Assembly: GCA_017450065.1 (NCBI GenBank)
Contig: JAFSYI010000098.1
Location: forward strand, 1-42,735
Direction: 5' to 3'
Source: Lachnospiraceae bacterium
GTDB taxonomy: Bacteria > Bacillota > Clostridia > Lachnospirales > Lachnospiraceae
Length of the DNA stretch: 42,735 nucleotides
The translations under genes were made by a program, and so were the position numbers. The number at the start of each line of letters is the position of its first letter. Position 1 is the stretch's first letter. Positions 16,246-24,636 of the stretch are shown piece by piece. The notes below the pieces were generated by a model. That model did not search any database, was not told the origin of the DNA, and saw only the letters and a program-made list of their open reading frames with translations.

Positions 16246-17838
16246 TTACAAAACTTCATATACGTGCTGGATGTATTCCAGGAATCTGTATTCCTTACTG
16301 TAGAGCTGTGCCCTTCTTAAGCACATCTCCTTTGTATAGCATTGTCCGGATGATGAAAGTATCTTGTCTATCGCCGCCACAATGCCCTGTATGCTGTTTC
16401 TTTCAACCACCTCACCGCAGGTATTGTCAATACTCTCCGGACTGCCTCCCGCCTTGTAGGTTATTACCGGCGTTCCGCAGGCAAGCGCTTCCAGATTCGT
16501 AGTCGGAAACGTATCCTCCAGCGTAAGATTCACATATATATCCGCCATTGAATACAGCGCTACCAGCTCCTCTATACTGTCCGTCTTCCTGAGTCCTATG
16601 ATCCCGGGCGGAAGCTCTGATATCTGCCTGTCGTTAAGACCTACAAGGATGATCGCATACCTGTCCGTGAGCGATTTCTCAAGCAGGCTAAACTGTATAA
16701 GTCCCTTACGGTCCCTCCACGGATTGGCCACTCCCAGAAGGATCACCTTGTTCCTCAGCTCCAGACTGTTCTTGATCCTGAATATCAGATTATCGGAATC
16801 AGTCGTCTCCTGATACGGATAGAAGCTGCTTAAGTCGATACCCGTCGGTACGACCGTAACGGGGTATTCACGCAGAAACGACTGGCTCACCTTCTCCTTA
16901 AGCCATTCCGAAGGCGTAACCAGCATCATGTCGGGGATACCGGTAAACAGTCTTCTTTTGTCTTCATAATTGGCCTTGGAATTATCCACTCCGAACGACT
17001 TGGGATACTCCTTAAGCTGTTCGCATTTATAACAGCCGGATAACCATTTATTACATCCTATATATTCAAAATGGCTGCAATGTCCGGTAAAAGACCAGCA
17101 GTCATGCAGTGTCCAGATTATCTTCTTCCCGCATTTCTTCAGATAATCAAATAGTATCTGAATATTAAGATAATACCCATGGATATTATGCAGATGGATT
17201 ATGTCAGGATCATACTCCTTCACCATCGCGATAAAATCCTCGGTGGCTCTCCCCGAATAGAACCCGTGCCTGTCATTCAGCCTGCTCATGACCCCGTGGA
17301 TATACATATCGGTATCCGTGCCTATCCTGTATCCGCGTATATCCGGAGGAGCCTCTCCTCTTCCGTAGGCGGCAATGCATTCGTAGCCGTAATCCTCAAG
17401 CGTACGGTACAGTCCTGCCATCAGCCTTCCCACGCTTCCTGTCCCGCATACCGTGTTTACCATCAGGACCTTACGGCCACCGAATCCGCTCATCGAGGTA
17501 GCGTAATGAACGGCCTGGGATTCCATTACTTCCCGCGGTATATACGGAGCAGCAGGTATTGCGTTACCTGCAAAGGTATTATTCATATTGCCGTTAAGCG
17601 ACACTGCCGAAGCATCATGCTCCGAAGGCATCTGCATATTATACTGTCTGGCGTTTTCCTCAAGTATCAGCTGCTGCTGTTCCTGCTGCCTAAGCATTTC
17701 CTGCCGCAGCTGTTCCTGTTCTTCAAGATATGCCCGGTATCTCTCCTGCTCCTGCTGTTCCCATATAATCTGTGCATCCAGAAGGTCCTGCTCATATTCC
17801 TTCCGGACATCTATCATCTGAAAATCATCCTTCTTCAT
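16246..17838 (-). CDS. Family 4 glycosyltransferase with N-terminal coiled-coil extension
   Basis: Residues from about 125 on form a GT4 enzyme: VLMVNTVCGTGSVGRLMAGL, DIIHLHNIHGYYLN, IWTLHDCWSFTGHCSHF, a C-X3-C-like pair around CNKWLSGCYKC, and the donor site ADIYVNLTLEDTFPTTNLEA. This resembles WcaC-like transferases. The first ~65 residues are unusual: a strongly charged, Gln/Glu-rich stretch (EQQEQERYRAYLEEQEQLRQ…) predicted by eye to form a coiled coil, followed by a Ser/Asn/Ala-rich linker. The ordinary family is about 400 residues long. It starts eight bases after the stop of the cytidylyltransferase fusion. Confidence 0.88.
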   Translation of the reverse strand: MKKDDFQMIDVRKEYEQDLLDAQIIWEQQEQERYRAYLEEQEQLRQEMLRQQEQQQLILEENARQYNMQMPSEHDASAVSLNGNMNNTFAGNAIPAAPYIPREVMESQAVHYATSMSGFGGRKVLMVNTVCGTGSVGRLMAGLYRTLEDYGYECIAAYGRGEAPPDIRGYRIGTDTDMYIHGVMSRLNDRHGFYSGRATEDFIAMVKEYDPDIIHLHNIHGYYLNIQILFDYLKKCGKKIIWTLHDCWSFTGHCSHFEYIGCNKWLSGCYKCEQLKEYPKSFGVDNSKANYEDKRRLFTGIPDMMLVTPSEWLKEKVSQSFLREYPVTVVPTGIDLSSFYPYQETTDSDNLIFRIKNSLELRNKVILLGVANPWRDRKGLIQFSLLEKSLTDRYAIILVGLNDRQISELPPGIIGLRKTDSIEELVALYSMADIYVNLTLEDTFPTTNLEALACGTPVITYKAGGSPESIDNTCGEVVERNSIQGIVAAIDKILSSSGQCYTKEMCLRRAQLYSKEYRFLEYIQHVYEVL

Positions 17839-17846
17839 CTATATAA

Positions 17847-19493
17847 CTAATCCTCATCATCAAGGTCGTTAAGTATAAGATGTATCACCCTGTCCTGTCC
17901 CTTCGAGAAGTCCTTCATAAGCTGGAGCCTTCTCATCTCTGCTCTTACATTCGGGGTCATGATGAGCCACTTGATCGTTGAGATTATCGTATTATCATCC
18001 TGCTCCCGACCGATACCGAGATTAATAAAGCCGTTCTGTATGCCCGCAAAAACATGCTCCGCTTCCCTTTCATTCTGGGCCAGTACAACCGACGGAACGC
18101 CCATGCTCGCAAGCTCGAATACGGTACGTCCCTGTGATGTCACCGCAAGATCTGCCTTGCTCATATAGGTGCTTACACGGCTTGCATCAATATGCACGTA
18201 AATATTATTCTCTTCATCCGTAAGTATCTTATCCTTGTGGTCATAGGCAAAGCCCACAAGAAAATGGAACTTGATCTTTGGAAAATCTTTGTGCAGCTCT
18301 CTGGCCACGCCGTACAGCCTTCCTGTAAGATCCGAAGGATCGGCTCCGCCGAAGATAACGACTATATTTTCCACCTTCTCGGAGAACTCCGAAGGCTCCT
18401 CCTCAAGGAACTCATCCCTGATGCAGAAGTATCTGGATCCGTAGTATTCGTTGTGCAGCTTCTCGCCCTTTTCATACAGGGCGTTGATAACAGCGTCGGC
18501 ATACTTGGCTCCCGCTCCGACATCCTCGAAGTTCACGATCCTGCCGGCATATTTATTTACCATGGTCATATACTTAACTGTAGTGTCCAATATATCGTTC
18601 ACTAAAATATCAGGCTTCTCTCTCTTCAGCACCCTTTCGAAATCCTCTTCATCATCTATGATGATGAGGGGGAAATTAGACTGGTTGATCTTGTCAATAC
18701 CTATATCGCTGTCCCTGTCCGTAACAAATACTATATCATGACCTGTCAGCTTATAGGCCAGGGTAAGACATCTGTAGATATGTCCCATTCCGAGACGCAT
18801 CTTTCCGACCGTCCGAAACATTATCCTCTTACGCTTCAAAATGTTCTCGCACAGCACCCAGTCCGAATAGGTATCGATATCAACCGCCTCATCCTCGGGT
18901 ATCTCGAAGATATTGACCTTCTCTCCTATACGCCCCGTTTCTGTCACACATTCCCTGCGGGTTATCAGGAATCCGCCGGTCTCAAGATAATTGGGCGGAA
19001 GCTCCTGAGAGTTAAGACGCTTCTCATAATTCTTCGTTATCCTGCCGTCTCTTAATCCCCATGAAAGATGCGGCTTGTTCATCGCGCTTATAACGGTATC
19101 CCATTCTGATCTCTCGAAGAATTCTATGGCGTTCTTAATTGTTTCCTTCCTGAGAGTGGGAGAAGTGCACTGCATGGTGATAACGGTGTCGTATCTGCAC
19201 CTTAGCTTCTTCTCCATATAGGTTACCGCATGATAAATAACCGGATCGAGGGTCACGGAATCCGTGGCAAGCTCGGCCGGTCTGGCTATAACCTCAACAC
19301 CTCTCTTTTTTACTATGCCTCCAAGCTCCTCATCATCGGTCGATACCGCCACATCAACATCCATCGTCTCCTTAAGAGCCTTGGCATTCTCTATTGAATA
19401 AACTATAAGAGGCTTGCCGCACATTATACGGACATTCTTCCTCGGTATTCGTTTCGACCCGCCTCTGGCGGGTATTACTATTAATGTTTTCAT
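17847..19493 (-). CDS. Fusion of an acylneuraminate cytidylyltransferase-like domain and a PseG-like hydrolase domain
   Basis: Residues 1-225 match the CMP-sugar synthetases NeuA/PseF: LIVIPARGGSKRIPRKNVRI, PLIVYSIENA, VAVSTDDEEL and MQCTSPTLR. Residues from about 232 match PseG, a GT-B-like enzyme that removes UDP from 2,4-diacetamido-trideoxy sugars: MRLGMGHIYRCLTLAYKL with the expected histidine, VVIFGGADPSDLT, and VTSQGRTVFELASMGVP. In pseudaminic acid synthesis these are the fourth and last steps (hydrolysis, then CMP activation), usually separate proteins. PseB, PseC, PseH and PseI are not in the window. The start ATG shares one base with the upstream stop (TAATG). Confidence 0.85.
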   Translation of the reverse strand: MKTLIVIPARGGSKRIPRKNVRIMCGKPLIVYSIENAKALKETMDVDVAVSTDDEELGGIVKKRGVEVIARPAELATDSVTLDPVIYHAVTYMEKKLRCRYDTVITMQCTSPTLRKETIKNAIEFFERSEWDTVISAMNKPHLSWGLRDGRITKNYEKRLNSQELPPNYLETGGFLITRRECVTETGRIGEKVNIFEIPEDEAVDIDTYSDWVLCENILKRKRIMFRTVGKMRLGMGHIYRCLTLAYKLTGHDIVFVTDRDSDIGIDKINQSNFPLIIIDDEEDFERVLKREKPDILVNDILDTTVKYMTMVNKYAGRIVNFEDVGAGAKYADAVINALYEKGEKLHNEYYGSRYFCIRDEFLEEEPSEFSEKVENIVVIFGGADPSDLTGRLYGVARELHKDFPKIKFHFLVGFAYDHKDKILTDEENNIYVHIDASRVSTYMSKADLAVTSQGRTVFELASMGVPSVVLAQNEREAEHVFAGIQNGFINLGIGREQDDNTIISTIKWLIMTPNVRAEMRRLQLMKDFSKGQDRVIHLILNDLDDED

Positions 19494-20932
19494 TATTTAT
19501 TCTGCCTTCTTGTTTTTATGTACATAACAAGCTGCCGGATATCATCCTTCCTTACCGCAGCAAAAATACCCAATGCGGCAAATGCTACCGCATATCTTGT
19601 GACCGCCGTCCTTACTCCGTCACCGTAGAGCAGGCACATGGCTATTCCCAGTCCGCCGCAGATGATCATGGCAGTGAACATAAACATATTGGAATAGACC
19701 TTTTCCTTAAGCACATGGTTGACTGCAATATAATGGAACAGCATAAGTACCATATAGCTTGCCAGAGTAGTATATGCTGCCGCTATGTACCCAAACCTTG
19801 GTATCATAAGATAATTAAGCACATAATTTACAGCAGCCGCAAGAACCGAGCTCATCGCAATGATCGGCGTCTTCTTGTAAAACAGCTCAACATTCACATA
19901 ATTAGTGTAGAAATACTGAGCCAGTGTGCCCAGTGCCACGGGCGGTATCACCCATTTGGCCACCCAGTAGGCTCTCGCTCTCGGAGCCAGTATCATAAGC
20001 GCCTCGGGAGCCACGGTTATAAAGCCAAGCGTAAGGAAGCAGCCAAGCAGCACAAGCTTCTTCTGCATCGACCTTATCCGTTCCCTGCTGCCCTCATGAA
20101 GCTGCTCATTAAGCCACGGCAGCCACGCCTGTCCGATGGCGTTTGTAAATATCGCAAGGATGGTCGCTATGCTGTATCCGTACGTGTACAGACCGGCGTC
20201 CGCATCCGAGCATATATTCTTTATCATTATCCTGTCTATCTGAGCCAGTACCACCATCGCAAGGGCGTGGGGTATCATGGGTACGCCTATCCTCAGGGCA
20301 TATCTCCAGTACTTCGGATGGTAGAACAGCTTTCCCTTCCTAAGAAGCCTTATATAAAATACAGTGCCCATAAGGAAGGTAGGAAGTATGGTTCCCAGTA
20401 TCTTGCCGATATACCGCCTGTCATTAAAAAGATACATAAGGGCGATCGACAGTACCACAGTTCCGATACAGGTTATTAAGGATATAGCGATATTTTCCCT
20501 GTACTTATACTCGAATCTGCATTTCTCCTGCATATACTGGACCGAAGGATAGACCACCAGGTAGGCAAACATTGCCACCACAAGAGGTACCTCATAACCT
20601 ATCAGTCCCGATATGCGTTCCCGGAAAATCATTACGATTATAAGTACACAAAAAGCGAAGGAGCTTGATAAACCCTGCAATGCAGACAAATATTCATCAA
20701 GCTTCTCTCCGTAATCAATCTTAGCCCTGCCTATGCTGTAGACAACGCACAGGCAGGTCACTATATTAAATATTTCCACATACGAATTAAAGATGTTGGC
20801 CCGTCCGTAATTATCGGTAGTCAGCATGCTTGTGTATATCGGGCTTGTGATGATCGCCACGGCCCGTATGGCTATGCTTGACACCGTATACCAGATGCCG
20901 CTCTTTAAAACCTTGTTGGTACTTTTATTCAT
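19493..20932 (-). CDS. Wzx-type polysaccharide flippase (MOP superfamily)
   Basis: The 479-residue protein has about 14 hydrophobic helices and the MOP N-terminal pattern GIWYTVSSIAIRAVAIITSP followed by MLTTDNYGRANIF. It would export the lipid-linked repeat unit. Its ribosome site is weak. It begins 45 bases after the pgi stop, with no promoter evident between, so it is probably read from the pgi promoter. It is the first gene of the cluster; a second, divergent flippase lies at 7272-8756. Confidence 0.88.
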   Translation of the reverse strand: MNKSTNKVLKSGIWYTVSSIAIRAVAIITSPIYTSMLTTDNYGRANIFNSYVEIFNIVTCLCVVYSIGRAKIDYGEKLDEYLSALQGLSSSFAFCVLIIVMIFRERISGLIGYEVPLVVAMFAYLVVYPSVQYMQEKCRFEYKYRENIAISLITCIGTVVLSIALMYLFNDRRYIGKILGTILPTFLMGTVFYIRLLRKGKLFYHPKYWRYALRIGVPMIPHALAMVVLAQIDRIMIKNICSDADAGLYTYGYSIATILAIFTNAIGQAWLPWLNEQLHEGSRERIRSMQKKLVLLGCFLTLGFITVAPEALMILAPRARAYWVAKWVIPPVALGTLAQYFYTNYVNVELFYKKTPIIAMSSVLAAAVNYVLNYLMIPRFGYIAAAYTTLASYMVLMLFHYIAVNHVLKEKVYSNMFMFTAMIICGGLGIAMCLLYGDGVRTAVTRYAVAFAALGIFAAVRKDDIRQLVMYIKTRRQNK

Positions 20933-20977
20933 AGCTTTAGTTTGACTTCGGACAGCCTCAGGTCCCGGTTCCTTCTG

Positions 20978-22558
20978 TCAGATCCCGAATAAGTCACTGT
21001 ATACCTTGAGAGCTCCGTCTGTCTCATGCGCAAGCACCTTCTTGGCAAGAACCTTACCGAGCTGTACGCCCTCCTGATCAAAGCTGTTAACATTCCATAA
21101 GAAGCCCTGGAACATTATCTTATTCTCGAAATGCGAAAGAAGAGCACCCATTGCTTCAGGTGTAAGCTGATCTCCTATGATGATGCTGGAAGGACGGTTG
21201 CCTTCGAACTTCTTATTATTGTTTTCATCATCCTTGCCGCATGCAAACGCCACGATCTGGGCTGCAACATTGGCACAGAGCTTCTGCTGGCTTGTGCTTC
21301 CCTGGATATCCACATCCGTTCCTATCTGGCTGTTCTTAAATCCGATGAACTGAAGCGGGATTATATCCGTTCCCTGATGGAGCAGCTGGTAGAATGAATG
21401 CTGTCCGTTGGTTCCGGGCTCACCGAAGATCACGGGACCGGTCTTATAGCTTACAGGTTCCCCGAAACGGTTGACCGATTTACCGTTTGATTCCATGTCG
21501 GCCTGCTGGAGATGTGCCGGGAATCTTGACAGAGCCTGTGAATAAGGCAATACGGCCGTACAGTCATATCCGAGAACGTTTCTCTCATATACTCCGATAA
21601 GCGCATCCAGCATCGCGGGATTGGAAAGAGCATCCCTGCCTGCTGCCAGCTTATCTTCCTCAGCGGCACCGTCAAGGAAACGGGCAAACACATCAGCGCC
21701 AAATGCGATCGAAAGGATCGCTCCGCCGACTGCCGAACATGACGAGAAACGTCCGCCGATATAATCATCCATAAAGAAGGCAGCAAGATAATCGCTGCTC
21801 TTTGCAAGAGGAGATGTCTCCGAAGTAACGGCTATCATATGCTTCGAAGCATCAAGGCCTGCATTCTTAAGTGCATCCTTTACGAAGCTTTCATTGGTAA
21901 GTGTTTCAAGCGTGGTTCCAGATTTGGACACAAGCACGAAGAGTGAGTGCGCAACATCTATCCCGTTAAGGACTGCTGCGGCATCATCCGGATCCACATT
22001 GCTTATGAATCTGGCTTCAAGCTTGAAATTACCGGTCTTCTTTGCCCAGTTCTCAAGAGCAAGGTAGATGGCTCTCGGACCAAGATCGGAACCGCCGATA
22101 CCTATCTGAACTACGGTTGTGAACTTCTCTCCCTTTGCATTTGCTATCTCGCCGCTGTGAACCTTTGCAGCGAATTCAGCAATCTTTTTCTGCTGTCCCA
22201 CATAGAATTCACGCTTGTTTACATCATCGGCTATAACATCCTTTCCGAGCTGTCCGCGTGTAAGCTGATGGAGCACCAGTCTCTTCTCTCCCGTATTTAT
22301 TACGGCACCGTTATAGAGCTCTTCGAACTTTTCCGCCAGCTGCGCTTCTTCAGCCAGAGCCGCAAGACCCTTAAGGATATCATCATCCACAGCCTTGGCA
22401 GCATAGTTAAAGCTCATTCCGCATGCCATCGGCACGCTGTATTCCTTAGCTCTTTTCTCTCCGCTGTCTCCGGACATTACGTCCTTAACCGAAACCTTCT
22501 TAAGACTGCCAAGCTCTCCGAAGCTTTTAAGAGTATCAAGATTATTCCATGAAACCAT
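20978..22558 (-). CDS. pgi: Glucose-6-phosphate isomerase
   Basis: The 526 residues fit the long form of glucose-6-phosphate isomerase, which interconverts glucose 6-phosphate and fructose 6-phosphate. Signatures are VVQIGIGGSDLGPRAIYLAL, SKSGTTLETLTN, FMDDYIGGRFSSCSAVGG and GTNGQHSFYQLLHQGTD. It supplies both glycolysis and the nucleotide sugars needed by the cluster behind it. AGGAGGG lies seven bases before the ATG, and a strong promoter sits about 110 bp upstream. Confidence 0.97.
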   Translation of the reverse strand: MVSWNNLDTLKSFGELGSLKKVSVKDVMSGDSGEKRAKEYSVPMACGMSFNYAAKAVDDDILKGLAALAEEAQLAEKFEELYNGAVINTGEKRLVLHQLTRGQLGKDVIADDVNKREFYVGQQKKIAEFAAKVHSGEIANAKGEKFTTVVQIGIGGSDLGPRAIYLALENWAKKTGNFKLEARFISNVDPDDAAAVLNGIDVAHSLFVLVSKSGTTLETLTNESFVKDALKNAGLDASKHMIAVTSETSPLAKSSDYLAAFFMDDYIGGRFSSCSAVGGAILSIAFGADVFARFLDGAAEEDKLAAGRDALSNPAMLDALIGVYERNVLGYDCTAVLPYSQALSRFPAHLQQADMESNGKSVNRFGEPVSYKTGPVIFGEPGTNGQHSFYQLLHQGTDIIPLQFIGFKNSQIGTDVDIQGSTSQQKLCANVAAQIVAFACGKDDENNNKKFEGNRPSSIIIGDQLTPEAMGALLSHFENKIMFQGFLWNVNSFDQEGVQLGKVLAKKVLAHETDGALKVYSDLFGI

Positions 22559-22611
22559 ACATTTACCCTCCTGTAATATTGACTGTTATATTTTATTCTG
22601 TTAATTTGAAC

Positions 22612-22626
22612 CTGTTCTGAATAGAT
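22612..22626. repeat. Half copy of the dispersed inverted-repeat element
   Basis: CTGTTCTGAATAG matches the outer arm of the element at 25674-25839. No partner arm is found within 300 bp. It lies in the 5' leader of pgi, about 55 bp before the start codon. Confidence 0.45.
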
Positions 22627-22670
22627 GTTTTCCGATAATCAAACCCATTTCCTCAGATACCTGTTTTCTT

Positions 22671-22699
22671 AGTATACCTAAAATAAGCGGTTCTTGCAA
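22671..22699 (-). promoter_or_regulatory. Promoter of pgi and probably the polysaccharide cluster
   Basis: On the minus strand TTGCAA (22694-22699) is followed after exactly 17 bases by TATACT (22671-22676), with a G-rich AGG just before it. This is a near-consensus vegetative promoter. Transcription would start near 22664, giving pgi a leader of about 105 bases. Confidence 0.75.
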
Positions 22700-22932
22700 A
22701 TTTTTCTGCACAGATTACGAAAAATACAGATACATACATTATACCATACATTTTTTATTGTTTTTTCCAATTTACATATCTGCTCTCAAATAAGTGCGTT
22801 ATATTTCTTCTGCTCTTGTTTTTCTCAGCTGATAAGTTATCATATGATTATGATCATAAAAAAATATAATTTTGACCACCGGATCATTGTATGAAAGAGG
22901 TTCTACCTTCCCCTTATCAAAAGGAAAAAGAT

Positions 22933-23757
22933 ATGAGTTATTATACACTTAGAGACGGCGAAAAACTGTACTATGAGGATAAAGGACATGGTCAGGATAC
23001 GCTGATAATGATGCACGGATGGACCAGCTCACATGATATTTATACAAAGCCTGCGGAACTGCTGCAGGACAGGGCAAGATGCATAATATATGATCATCGC
23101 GGTCATAAAGGAAGCAGGGAGGCAAACAGCGGCAGCCCTGACATGGATACGCTTGCAGGTGATCTGAAGGACATTATCGGGGGACTTTCCCTCTCTGATA
23201 TAACGCTGCTCGGCTGGTCAATGGGTGCCGGCGTGATATTTGATTATGTAAGGCTCTATGGTTGCGAAAACCTGAAACGTATCGTTCTCTGTGATATGAC
23301 TCCCAAACTTATCAATGATGATGAATGGAATCTGGGTCTGCTTCAGGGAAGATATACAAAGGAAGATATGGAACGTGATGCAGGAAAACCTTTCTATCCT
23401 CTGTTTAAAGAATTTGTGACCGGAACCATTCCCATGCTTAAAAGAGTTCCCGGATTTCTCCTGAAAAGGCCTCTGCAAAAGGTTCTGTCTGAATGTAATG
23501 AACCCGTGCTGGAGAGTCTGGCGGCATCTATGGAGCAACAGGATTACCGGTCTGTTGTGGGACAGATCAAGGTTCCGGTCACTTATTTCTATGCGGATCC
23601 CGGCTCTCTGTTCTCACCGGAGCTTGCAGACTGGTATAAGGAGCATGTGAAGACGGAATACAATGCCGTCCGGTTTCCCAAAAGTACGCATATGTTTATA
23701 AAAGACTATCCTGAGAAGTTCGCAAAAGAGGTCAGAAAGGTCATTGACAGTCCCTGA
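22933..23757 (+). CDS. Alpha/beta hydrolase
   Basis: The 274 residues form an alpha/beta-hydrolase: the HG oxyanion segment MMHGWTSSHDIY, the nucleophile elbow LLGWSMGAGV with the serine, a likely acid in YADPGS, and the histidine in PKSTHMFI near the end. Substrates cannot be predicted; close relatives include esterases and haloperoxidase-like enzymes. An ATG at 22891 is in frame, but AAGGA seven bases before the ATG at 22933 decides for the latter. It is a single gene, followed after 136 bp by a VOC-domain gene. Confidence 0.88.
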   Translation: MSYYTLRDGEKLYYEDKGHGQDTLIMMHGWTSSHDIYTKPAELLQDRARCIIYDHRGHKGSREANSGSPDMDTLAGDLKDIIGGLSLSDITLLGWSMGAGVIFDYVRLYGCENLKRIVLCDMTPKLINDDEWNLGLLQGRYTKEDMERDAGKPFYPLFKEFVTGTIPMLKRVPGFLLKRPLQKVLSECNEPVLESLAASMEQQDYRSVVGQIKVPVTYFYADPGSLFSPELADWYKEHVKTEYNAVRFPKSTHMFIKDYPEKFAKEVRKVIDSP

Positions 23758-23893
23758 TATTTCCACGGACAACATTTGTTGACCTGAATGATACTCGCAG
23801 CGCATTTCTTGCCTGTTACATTGTTTTATGGTAAAATAAATTCGATAAATCCAATTAATCCAATTTAAATAATCATTATATGGAGGCAGTAAA

Positions 23894-24265
23894 ATGAAGA
23901 TTACAGGTTTTTGTCCGATCATTGTATCAAAGAATTGGGAAGAGATCGTGAAGCTGTTTGAGGATCTTGGTTTTGAAAAGTGTCACACTAAGACCGGGAT
24001 CGAGGGTGGCAATAATACAAACTATAACCTGAAGGATGCCAACGGAAACCGCATCAATGTTGCAAGCTCTGAGAAGATTCCTCAGGATCTTCTGGCGATC
24101 AACATGAATGTTGACGATTTCGATGAGACGTATGATTTCCTGATTTCCAAGGGTTTTGTTAATCCCCGTGGAGATAAGGTGACGGATACATCATCCTCCA
24201 GAGCAACATTGCTCGTTTCGCCATCCGGCTTTGCGATCAATCTTGTTGAGCACATCAAGAAATGA
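23894..24265 (+). CDS. VOC (glyoxalase/bleomycin-resistance fold) family protein
   Basis: The 123-residue protein starts MKITGFCPIIVSKNWEEIVK and has the two-half beta-alpha-beta-beta-beta layout of the vicinal-oxygen-chelate family. A first half ends near NRINVASSE; a second starts with LAINMNVDDFDETYDFLISK and ends LVSPSGFAINLVEHIKK. The metal ligands of glyoxalases are not obvious, so it may bind a small molecule instead. GGAGGCAGTAAA precedes the ATG, and a terminator follows at 24374-24426. Confidence 0.82.
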   Translation: MKITGFCPIIVSKNWEEIVKLFEDLGFEKCHTKTGIEGGNNTNYNLKDANGNRINVASSEKIPQDLLAINMNVDDFDETYDFLISKGFVNPRGDKVTDTSSSRATLLVSPSGFAINLVEHIKK

Positions 24266-24480
24266 TTCGCGGCTTTACGGCAGCGTATGAAAAGCAAGCA
24301 AAAGGATCCGGATATTCACCTCATAATTCATCTGATCCATTTTCGGGTGAAATGGCATATTATTACGGTACAAAGAGAGCAGGTCTGCATTAGATATGTG
24401 CAGTACACTGCTCTCACTTTTTCCTTTATGCAATATGATCATGTATATATTAGTCCAAGAAACAAATAGTTTCCGCTTTT
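24266..24480. other. Intergenic region after the VOC gene
   Basis: Apart from the terminator at 24374-24426 I see no gene in this stretch. The short frames present lack ribosome sites and recognisable residues. It leads into the MazG-like relic at 24481. Confidence 0.5.
24374..24426 (+). terminator. Rho-independent terminator of the VOC gene
   Basis: GAGAGCAG (24375-24382) pairs with CTGCTCTC (24408-24415) and is followed by ACTTTTTCC. The spacing after the VOC stop codon and the T-run on the plus strand fit termination of that gene. Confidence 0.7.
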
Positions 24481-24636
24481 CATGGATATTTTGATGATGT
24501 GGCAGCCACTGTGTCCGAGAAGATGATAAGACGGCATCCACATGTGTTTTCAGGTGTAACATACGATTCAAAGGAAGAACAGCATGCAGCCTGGGAGGCC
24601 ATTAAGGCGAAGGAGCGCAAGGGCTTCCTCACATAA
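24481..24636 (+). pseudogene. Relic: C-terminal piece of a MazG-like nucleotide pyrophosphohydrolase
   Basis: The open plus-strand frame reads DDVAATVSEKMIRRHPHVFS and ends WEAIKAKERKGFLT before TAA. SEKMIRRHPHVF is the highly conserved second motif of MazG, and WExIKxxE is its usual follow-up. The first motif, with its EExxE metal ligands, is absent and the frame has no start with a ribosome site. Only about 52 codons survive. The end overlaps the last codons of the YdcF-like gene on the other strand by eight bases. Confidence 0.65.

Larger units (their letters stand above)
22559..22932. other. Divergent intergenic region between pgi and the hydrolase gene
   Basis: This 374-bp AT-rich region holds the pgi promoter (22671-22699) and a half copy of the dispersed repeat (22612-22626) in the pgi leader. 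On the hydrolase side there is a TATAAT at 22865-22870 but no good -35 box at the right distance. A short frame opening at ATG 22891 is in phase with the hydrolase but has no ribosome site. Confidence 0.55.

Noticed and set aside
19484-20479. 331-codon plus-strand frame opposite the first flippase gene
   Set aside because: Its His/Tyr/Arg-rich composition is typical of the antisense of a membrane protein gene, and the flippase on the minus strand is unmistakable.
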